DNA of 7,736 nucleotides from Parvularculaceae bacterium (GTDB lineage Bacteria; Pseudomonadota; Alphaproteobacteria; Caulobacterales; Parvularculaceae): positions 1-7,736 of the forward strand of contig SHAI01000122.1 in NCBI GenBank assembly GCA_004213235.1, in the 5' to 3' direction. Shown piece by piece: positions 1-4,436 of the stretch; position 1 is the first letter of the stretch; the number at the start of each line of letters is the position of its first letter. The position numbers were made by a program, and so were the translations under genes. The notes beneath the pieces are model-generated. The model ran no database searches, was not told where the DNA came from, and was given only the letters and a program-made list of their open reading frames with translations.

Positions 1-648
1 CTTGCTCTGCTCGAAGAGATAGCTGGCGGTCGCCAAAGGTGTGAGATCGTTCTTGCTTCTTTTGAAGTGTTCGTCCGCACCGGTAATTGCCTTAATGTGA
101 GGCTTGGTTGCCAAACCTGTTTCATCGTCGATCTTGATCTTTGTATTATTGATGATTTTGGCTTGGGCGTTCTTAGTCGCGACGTAATAGTTGGGCATCA
201 GCTTGGCTTCGGTCAGTACCTGACCGCGTACGATGAAGCTGACTGTTTTTTCTTCGCCAGGCTGAAATCCCCTGAAAGCATCTGTTGGTTGAATACGATG
301 TAAATCGCCGTTGATATGAACTAACTCAAACTCATCGGAGTGCACTTCGGCAACAGGCTCAACCTGGCTGAAAAAAATTGCCCAATCGCGGCCTGTGATG
401 TCATCTTTCGCCGACAGTGTTATCTCCCCCTCATAACACACAGCACCGACGTATTCTGCGCCATTCGCGAGGGCGCAAGGCTCATTGTTTTTGTTGGCTG
501 CAACCCGATAGGTGATATCAAGAGATTGCGTTATGCGGTCGACGAGGTCTTGCGCCGAGTCTTCATGCGTTTCCGGAGCGTTTCCGCCGCTGCAGGCGGC
601 GAAAATAAAGGCCGCAAACAGCGCACCAAAAATAGATCTTGCCGTCAT
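1..648 (-). CDS. GH20 beta-N-acetylhexosaminidase (chitobiase-like) lipoprotein, N-terminal part only
   Basis: Partial gene: the first 216 codons read leftward from ATG at 648 and stay open to the window edge. Residues 5-18 are a short hydrophobic signal segment ending in FAAC, a lipobox-like site with Cys19 as the probable lipidated residue. Ser at +2 would favour the outer membrane. Residues about 43-160 resemble the N-terminal carbohydrate-binding domain of chitobiases (CHB_HEX). The stretch VHINGDLHRIQPT followed by FRGFQPGE is close to the same region of Serratia-type chitobiase. Cys57 and Cys71 could form a disulfide. The GH20 catalytic barrel, with its Asp-Glu pair, would lie beyond the window. 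The family removes terminal GlcNAc from chitooligosaccharides, which fits the neighbouring GlcNAc genes. AAAAGGAG at 657-664 is a good ribosome binding site and supports this start. The GH20 assignment rests on the accessory domain and context only. Confidence 0.85.
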   Translation of the reverse strand, partial: MTARSIFGALFAAFIFAACSGGNAPETHEDSAQDLVDRITQSLDITYRVAANKNNEPCALANGAEYVGAVCYEGEITLSAKDDITGRDWAIFFSQVEPVAEVHSDEFELVHINGDLHRIQPTDAFRGFQPGEEKTVSFIVRGQVLTEAKLMPNYYVATKNAQAKIINNTKIKIDDETGLATKPHIKAITGADEHFKRSKNDLTPLATASYLFEQSK

Positions 649-656
649 CGTACTGT

Positions 657-664
657 CTCCTTTT
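657..664 (-). promoter_or_regulatory. Ribosome binding site of the hexosaminidase gene
   Basis: Reading leftward, AAAAGGAG lies eight bases before the ATG at 648. It is the strongest Shine-Dalgarno match near this start and fixes the translation start of the lipoprotein, placing the hydrophobic signal segment right at the N-terminus. Confidence 0.75.
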
Positions 665-825
665 GGTCGCGCCGCAACATTGCCGCACGGCGCTCGGGTT
701 CATTCGTGAGGTCGGCCCGCTCAATCAGGGGTGACGTTTGGCCAGGGGTTACGTTTGTTTTCTGCAAGGCGCGAAACCCCCGTCCTGTTTCTTCTTTTCT
801 GTATTTTTTTTGGATTTTTATCGGC

Positions 826-862
826 AGCGAGGGGTATCTTGTATGAAGCTTCCAGCCTCGCT
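826..862. repeat. Inverted repeat AGCGAGG/CCTCGCT with nested GAAGCTTC palindrome
   Basis: AGCGAGG (826-832) and CCTCGCT (856-862) are perfect 7-base complements separated by 23 bases. The spacer contains the 8-base palindrome GAAGCTTC (845-852). No T run follows on the minus strand, so it does not look like a terminator for pgl. Its function is unknown; it could be a leader structure of the hexosaminidase mRNA or a chance repeat. Confidence 0.35.
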
Positions 863-890
863 TGATGATCCAATTACTAACAGAATCAAT

Positions 891-908
891 ATACCATTTA
901 ATAGGTAT
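891..908. promoter_or_regulatory. Possible regulator-binding site (ATACC-N8-GGTAT) before the hexosaminidase gene
   Basis: ATACC (891-895) and GGTAT (904-908) form a perfect 5-base inverted repeat around eight AT bases. On the minus strand the right-hand half reads AATGGTAT, sharing TGGTAT with the copies in the nagB-II/nagF divergent region. This suggests the same regulator may act on the hexosaminidase gene, whose ATG is about 240 bases further left. The distance is large and the half-sites are short, so this is a candidate only. Confidence 0.4.
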
Positions 909-920
909 CATGATTATTTC

Positions 921-1628
921 TCATGGTGCCCAATAAACATATACAGGCGTTACGGATTGTTTCAAAATCGCGCTGACCGGTGCCTTGATAGGTTCATCGC
1001 TGGAGAGCGCCATTTCGTATGCTGCGCGCTTTTCCGCTCCTGTAATCATAATATAAATTACCCTGGACGCCAGGATTGTCGGTAGCGTGAGTGACATTCT
1101 TATCGAGGCGTCTGCAGCGCCATCGATAGGACCAATTTTACAAACGCGATCCCTGGACTGTCGATCCAAGCCGTCCCGTACACCTGGCGCATCGGGCAGG
1201 AGAGAGGCGGCATGCATATCAGCGCCCATTCCAAGGAGGGTAATATCAAAAGGAAAATTCAGTTGACCGAGTTCTTTGTGAGCTGCAAGTATTGCTTCTT
1301 CAGGTGTTTCAGCCTCGCCCCTTAGGGGAATTAATGTGGCCGCGGCGGCGTGTTCCTTCAGTAATTCGCTCGAAACAAGATTGAAATTGCTGCTGTCCGC
1401 ACTGTGATCGGACCATCGTTCATCCGATAGCGCAATGTTGACCTGCCCCCAGGCGAGGTGCGTTTGTCGCAAACGGCGATAAAGTGGCGGCACAGTTGTC
1501 CCGCCGGTGGCAACTAAACTGGCGCGATTGCGCAGGGATATCGCGCGTTTGAGATGCTGAGAGATCTCGTCCGCAAGCACGCCCACCAGCGTTGACCTAT
1601 CATCAAATTCACGAAAAATAAGCCTCAT
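921..1628 (-). CDS. pgl: 6-phosphogluconolactonase (Pgl/DevB family)
   Basis: A 235-residue protein of normal family length. The family hydrolyses 6-phosphogluconolactone to 6-phosphogluconate in the cytoplasm, for the pentose-phosphate or Entner-Doudoroff routes. Family marks are ATGGTTVPPLYRRL (40-53, phosphate-binding loop), ALSDERW (66-72), SNFNL (80-84), LLGMGADMHAASLLP (131-145) and TLPTILASRVIYIMITG near the end. The usual DGH of the active loop is DMH here: the Asp and the catalytic His139 are kept, but the middle Gly is Met. It differs from the related NagB deaminases, which carry DGHIAFNEP at this place. It lies 153 bases after nagA in the same direction, with no zwf or edd in view. 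A role in draining fructose-6-phosphate made from GlcNAc is inferred. The upstream AAAGGG sits very close to the ATG, so translation may be modest. Confidence 0.85.
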   Translation of the reverse strand: MRLIFREFDDRSTLVGVLADEISQHLKRAISLRNRASLVATGGTTVPPLYRRLRQTHLAWGQVNIALSDERWSDHSADSSNFNLVSSELLKEHAAAATLIPLRGEAETPEEAILAAHKELGQLNFPFDITLLGMGADMHAASLLPDAPGVRDGLDRQSRDRVCKIGPIDGAADASIRMSLTLPTILASRVIYIMITGAEKRAAYEMALSSDEPIKAPVSAILKQSVTPVYVYWAP

Positions 1629-1781
1629 GACCCTTTTTGCTCAATCCGGCTCTACCAATTTGTTCAGTAGACATATTAAAGTTTGAAGGCCTCTACGAAC
1701 CAGTGTGATATCTTGATGGCATATCGGATTGGCATTTCCCCTCTCCCCGTGGCTAATGCTATAGTCCCGGTGCCTTTTCAG
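1629..1781. other. Gap between nagA and pgl
   Basis: These 153 bases hold no gene. On the minus strand there is a weak TAATAT that could be a -10 box, but no matching -35. About 25 bases before the pgl ATG lies AATTGGTAGA (complement of 1651-1660), which shares TTGGTA with the putative operators elsewhere. No terminator stem with a T run was seen after nagA, so pgl may be part of the nag transcript. Confidence 0.35.
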
Positions 1782-2990
1782 TCACGGCCGTTGTCTTCGG
1801 TCGATTGGAAACTGCGCGATATTGGAAACGTATGAGCCGCTGGCTGGTGCCGCGTACGATTTATCGCCGTCAATCCATGTTTCGACAGTTTGAAGAGTTT
1901 CGTCGAGCGCTACGAGACTGGCCCGATGGCCCGGCGCAATTGCGCCGTATTCTGATTGCAGACCAAGAAATGCAGCTGGATTTTGCGACGCCATGTTAAG
2001 CGCTTGGGGCAGGTCGACATCTAGAAGATCATAAGCATTTCGTACTGCCTGTGCCATGTCGAGGTCGGAGCCGGCCAGCGTGCCATTATCAGCGACGCAC
2101 ACGCCATCCTTTACCGTGATACTCCGTCCTTGAAGGGAAAAAGCTTTCTCCGTCATGCCAACTGTTGGCATTGCGTCCGTCACGAGGATGAATTTATCAG
2201 CGGGCTTACAACGAAGCGCAAGGTTCAACGATGTTGGCGAAACGTGGCGGCCATCAACAATAATACCGCACCAGCTTTTTTGATGTTCTAACGCCGCCCC
2301 CACCACTCCAGGCTCGCGACTGGTGATTGGGGACATGGCATTAAACAGGTGCGTGAAACCGGTAACGCCACGTTGAAGTGCATCACAGGCCATTGCGTAA
2401 TCTGCATTTGTATGTCCAGCCGAGACGATCACGCCGCGATCGCGCAGCATGGAGATCAACCCTGGATGGGCATTTTCCGGAGCTATCGTAACAAGCGTTT
2501 TACCGTGCTTCAGTGATGTGAGAAGCGGAATATGGTCTTTGTTCAGGCGACGAAATTTATACGGATCATGAACGCCTTTCCGGTCCGTGCTCAAAAAGGG
2601 GCCTTCGATGTGAATGCCTAAAACACCAGGAACGCCAATTTTGATGGCGTCGTCAACGGCCTTTATTGCCCTTTCGATAACATCCAGATCATCACTGATA
2701 AGCGTCGGTAGAAATCCAGTTGTGCCGTAATTACGGTGCGTGCGGCCAATTTCTCTTATGGTGTCAACCGTGGGCGCGTCATTGAAAAGATATCCGCCGC
2801 CGCCATTGACCTGGATATCTATAAAACCTGGGGCGAGCAGGGCACCTTTTAAATCATGAACGGCCGCGATTTCGCTGGCGTCTTCGATCGGGGCGACGGC
2901 CTTGATCAAGCCGTTTTCAATGATGACAGCACGGTCCGATACAAACTTACCGTCAACAAAGACCCGGCCATTAATCAGTGCAGTTTTCAT
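1782..2990 (-). CDS. nagA: N-acetylglucosamine-6-phosphate deacetylase
   Basis: A 402-residue cytoplasmic amidohydrolase that converts GlcNAc-6-phosphate to glucosamine-6-phosphate and acetate. Motifs of the family appear in order: PGFIDIQVNGGGG (54-66), GIHIEGPFL (125-133, metal-ligand Glu129), SAGHTNADY (His193), FTHLFNAM (212-219, metal-ligand His214), DGRHVSP (substrate-binding loop, His249), LVTDAM (269-274, catalytic Asp272) and NGTLAGS (302-308). All key residues expected from E. coli NagA are present. The C-terminus runs some 25-30 residues beyond the usual end (TWIDG at 371-375) with a low-complexity tail. The ATG at 2990 shares its A with the TGA stop of nagB-II. A GTG immediately before it (2993) is an alternative start that would add one residue. 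The TGATG overlap indicates one operon and probable translational coupling with the next enzyme of the pathway. Confidence 0.95.
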   Translation of the reverse strand: MKTALINGRVFVDGKFVSDRAVIIENGLIKAVAPIEDASEIAAVHDLKGALLAPGFIDIQVNGGGGYLFNDAPTVDTIREIGRTHRNYGTTGFLPTLISDDLDVIERAIKAVDDAIKIGVPGVLGIHIEGPFLSTDRKGVHDPYKFRRLNKDHIPLLTSLKHGKTLVTIAPENAHPGLISMLRDRGVIVSAGHTNADYAMACDALQRGVTGFTHLFNAMSPITSREPGVVGAALEHQKSWCGIIVDGRHVSPTSLNLALRCKPADKFILVTDAMPTVGMTEKAFSLQGRSITVKDGVCVADNGTLAGSDLDMAQAVRNAYDLLDVDLPQALNMASQNPAAFLGLQSEYGAIAPGHRASLVALDETLQTVETWIDGDKSYAAPASGSYVSNIAQFPIDRRQRP

Positions 2991-4039
2991 CACACTGTTT
3001 CCGTTATTTTTGCGAGGTTAGGTGGCCGATCGGGGTCGCGCCCGCGGGCAAGCGCGGTTGTGTTGACCATCTTATAAAAACTTTGCGCCATCAAAATTGG
3101 CTGCAAGACCGGGTGTGCTTTGAGTGTAGGCAGTTCTGTGACCAATGGGCCGCTCAGGCCGGCGGTAAACACATTGGCACCACGCGCGGCCAAACTAAGA
3201 AGCGTATCCGACGTACTCCTGGATGTTTCATCATTTTGCATGAACGCCAGAATTGGAAAACCCTCAGCGATTAGTGCTGCCGGGCCATGCAATACTTCTG
3301 CCGCCGAATAAGCCTCTGCATGGAGCGAGCAGGTTTCCTTGAATTTGAGGGCGGCCTCGCGGGCGAGGCCATAGCCCAGGCCCCGGCCGAGCACAAACAT
3401 GCTAGTTTCTGAGGCAAAAGCGTCGCTGGCGGCTGACCAATCCAATTCCCAAGCGGTGTTTAGCTGATCGGGTAGTTTTTCAATTTCTTGCAAGAGTTGT
3501 TGTTCTTGGCCCCAGTGGGCAATGAGCTGCGCGATCGTCGAAAGAGCGGTAATATAAGACTTTGTAGCAGCGACGCTGATTTCTGGTCCGGCGCGGAGAG
3601 GGATTGTTTCATCGGCATTTTCCGCGAGCGGAGAATCTTCAGCATTGACAAGTGCAACAACAAAGGCGCCCGATTGACGCATCCCCTTAACGGCGGAGAC
3701 AAGGTCTGGACTTTTACCGGATTGCGAAACTGCGATGCATAATGTGTTGTCGAGCCTGAGCGAAGATTTGTATAAGGATGTAACAGAAAGGCCCGATGGG
3801 CTTGTAAGAACGCCCTGTCGCGTCTCCAGAAGGTATTTGGCGAATACAGCTGCGTGGTCGGAACTGCCGCGGCCGACCGTGACCGCAGCAACTGGCGGGC
3901 GATCGCGAAGTCGCGCACCAATGCGGGCGATTTGGTCGACATTTTCGCTGAGTTGACGCCGCACGGCGTCGCCGGATTCCGCTGCCTCGTCGAACATCAG
4001 CGTTCCCCGGCTGCTCTGTCCTTTGGTTACCGTTAGCAC
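2990..4039 (-). CDS. nagB-II: Glucosamine-6-phosphate deaminase, SIS-domain type (NagB-II)
   Basis: A 349-residue protein with two SIS domains, like the isomerase half of GlmS but without the glutaminase half. It should deaminate and isomerise glucosamine-6-phosphate to fructose-6-phosphate and ammonia, replacing classical NagB. Motifs are GRGSSDHA (56-63), SQSGKSPD (105-112), AGPEISVAATKSY (150-162), VLGRGLGYGLAREAALKFKE (216-235), AEAYSAAEVLHGP (241-253) and a GlmS-like tail DRPPNLAKITETV. Without a glutaminase domain it is unlikely to be a synthase, and the partnership with nagA fits catabolism. The start is uncertain. GTG at 4039, preceded by AGAGG, is given because residues RGTLMFDEA resemble N-termini of relatives that extend before the Met. 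ATG at 3997, preceded by GGGGA, is the alternative and would drop 14 residues. The stop overlaps nagA. Confidence 0.92.
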   Translation of the reverse strand: MLTVTKGQSSRGTLMFDEAAESGDAVRRQLSENVDQIARIGARLRDRPPVAAVTVGRGSSDHAAVFAKYLLETRQGVLTSPSGLSVTSLYKSSLRLDNTLCIAVSQSGKSPDLVSAVKGMRQSGAFVVALVNAEDSPLAENADETIPLRAGPEISVAATKSYITALSTIAQLIAHWGQEQQLLQEIEKLPDQLNTAWELDWSAASDAFASETSMFVLGRGLGYGLAREAALKFKETCSLHAEAYSAAEVLHGPAALIAEGFPILAFMQNDETSRSTSDTLLSLAARGANVFTAGLSGPLVTELPTLKAHPVLQPILMAQSFYKMVNTTALARGRDPDRPPNLAKITETV

Positions 4040-4135
4040 CGTCTCAGCCTCTATACCCTTTGGTCCTGTTGATCGAATGCTGCTGCATCACCACGCTGCG
4101 CTATCGACACTGCGACGTCCAATTTTCTAATGTCC

Positions 4136-4149
4136 GCCGATTCCTCGGC
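4136..4149 (-). other. Leader hairpin with a GNRA-type loop before nagB-II
   Basis: On the minus strand GCCGA-GGAA-TCGGC makes a perfect 5-bp GC-rich stem closed by GGAA, which fits the stable GNRA tetraloop pattern. It would lie about 17-30 bases into the nagB-II mRNA if the candidate promoter at 4173-4201 is right. No T run follows, so it is not a terminator. It may stabilise the 5' end of the transcript; the function is inferred. Confidence 0.4.
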
Positions 4150-4172
4150 ACCTTTAATTCGACGGCAATCAT

Positions 4173-4201
4173 ATAATACCAATTTATGAAAATAAACCCA
4201 A
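4173..4201 (-). promoter_or_regulatory. Candidate promoter of the nagB-II-nagA operon
   Basis: On the minus strand TTGGGT (4201-4196) is followed after exactly 17 bases by TATTAT (4178-4173). The -10 matches five of six consensus positions; the -35 keeps only its TTG core. The putative operator at 4175-4183 covers this -10, which suits a repressor blocking polymerase. The transcript would begin near 4166, giving a leader of about 127 bases to the GTG. Confidence 0.45.
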
Positions 4202-4220
4202 AAAGTATTGTATTGGTATT
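4175..4220. promoter_or_regulatory. Paired putative operators AATACCAAT ... ATTGGTATT
   Basis: AATACCAAT (4175-4183) and ATTGGTATT (4212-4220) form a perfect 9-base inverted pair with centres 37 bases apart, each half reading toward its own gene. The ATTGGTAT core resembles half-sites of HutC/GntR-family amino-sugar regulators (DasR, Bacillus NagR, NagQ types). The left copy covers the nagB-II -10 box. They may be two operators bridged by one regulator or one long site. The regulator is not encoded in the window, so its identity is inferred. Confidence 0.55.
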
Positions 4221-4251
4221 TTATTATTGCGCAAAATTAGGCATAACCCCT

Positions 4252-4280
4252 TTAAATAGAGCTTTTTAGGATGTGATAAT
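4252..4280 (+). promoter_or_regulatory. Candidate promoter of nagF-nagE
   Basis: GATAAT (4275-4280) is preceded by TGT, giving an extended -10 (TGTGATAAT). A poor -35 (TTAAAT, 4252-4257) lies 17 bases upstream. Transcription would start near 4287, and the third ATTGGTATT-like copy at 4297 would lie just downstream, where a repressor could block. An alternative pair, TTGCGC (4227-4232) with TTTAAA (4251-4256), cannot be excluded. Confidence 0.35.
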
Positions 4281-4296
4281 CGCAAAAAGGTACTTC

Positions 4297-4305
4297 ACTG
4301 GTATT
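4297..4305 (+). promoter_or_regulatory. Third putative operator copy, ACTGGTATT
   Basis: ACTGGTATT differs from the 4212-4220 copy by one base and has the same orientation. It lies immediately after the candidate nagF promoter. A fourth TGGTAT occurs at 4353-4358 within GGTGGTATGG, with less flanking similarity. Confidence 0.45.
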
Positions 4306-4310
4306 GTTAA

Positions 4311-4377
4311 TGTCGCTGAACCACTGACCCGTCGTTTATCGCGACAGGCCGGTGGTATGGGCGAATTCGAAATGTCG
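4311..4377 (+). other. Leader repeats able to form alternative stems before nagF
   Basis: TGTCGC (4311-4316) and GCGACA (4341-4346) are perfect 6-base complements. GTCG (4331-4334) and a second TGTCG (4373-4377) can also pair with the same CGAC(A) segment (4342-4346). At most one of these three pairings can exist at a time in the RNA. The pairing options are visible in the sequence; any switch function is inferred. The 8-base palindrome CGAATTCG (4362-4369) lies between two of them. Confidence 0.3.
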
Positions 4378-4421
4378 GTTCATGCTTAGAATATGCGATC
4401 GGTGTGAATTCCATTCAGGCA

Positions 4422-4436
4422 AAGGAGCGGCTCCTT
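4422..4436 (+). promoter_or_regulatory. Hairpin enclosing the nagF ribosome binding site and start codon
   Basis: AAGGAG (4422-4427), the Shine-Dalgarno sequence of nagF, and CTCCTT (4431-4436) are perfect 6-base complements around a 3-base loop CGG. The right arm includes the first two bases of the TTG start codon at 4435. Folding would hide both the ribosome binding site and the start, so translation of the PTS protein could be held low until the stem opens. The rare TTG start is compatible with the stem, whereas ATG would break the outermost pair. Confidence 0.6.

Larger units (their letters stand above)
649..920. other. Intergenic region between pgl and the hexosaminidase gene
   Basis: This 272-base AT-rich gap contains no convincing protein gene. 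It holds the ATACC-N8-GGTAT element (891-908), a 7-base inverted repeat with a nested palindrome (826-862), long T runs on the plus strand around 792-820, and the hexosaminidase ribosome binding site. I found no intrinsic terminator behind pgl: no stem is followed by a T run on the minus strand. The hexosaminidase gene may therefore be read through from pgl, or have its own promoter here. No promoter with good -35 and -10 boxes could be fixed. Confidence 0.5.
4040..4434. other. Divergent regulatory region between nagB-II and nagF
   Basis: A 395-base, partly very AT-rich non-coding region holding the divergent promoters and both leaders. I see no protein gene in it. It has four TGGTAT hexamers (minus strand 4182-4177; plus strand 4214-4219, 4299-4304, 4353-4358), candidate promoters for both arms, a GCCGA/TCGGC hairpin in the nagB-II leader, a TGTCGC/GCGACA repeat in the nagF leader and a hairpin over the nagF ribosome binding site. 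Each is listed separately. Confidence 0.8.

Noticed and set aside
742..820. Possible plus-strand terminator: GGGGTT ... AACCCC followed by T-rich sequence.
   Set aside because: The loop is about 25 bases, no T run follows the stem directly, and there is no plus-strand gene before it to terminate.
340..846. Plus-strand open frame of 168 codons overlapping the hexosaminidase start.
   Set aside because: It is antisense to the lipoprotein gene, which has a signal peptide, a recognisable chitobiase domain and a ribosome binding site. The plus-strand product has no family features.
645..911. Leftward open frame of 88 codons whose TGA overlaps the hexosaminidase ATG in an ATGA arrangement.
   Set aside because: The overlap looks like coupling, but the product has no recognisable domain, is Lys/Arg-rich because it crosses A-rich intergenic sequence, has no good ribosome binding site, and the hexosaminidase already has its own strong one. 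Kept as unlikely; conservation in relatives would change this.
921..1628. Could this be a classical NagB deaminase rather than a lactonase?
   Set aside because: The two families are related, but the active loop (DMHAASLLP) and ALSDERW follow the 6-phosphogluconolactonase pattern, and the NagB signature DGHIAFNEP is absent. NagB-II already supplies the deaminase.
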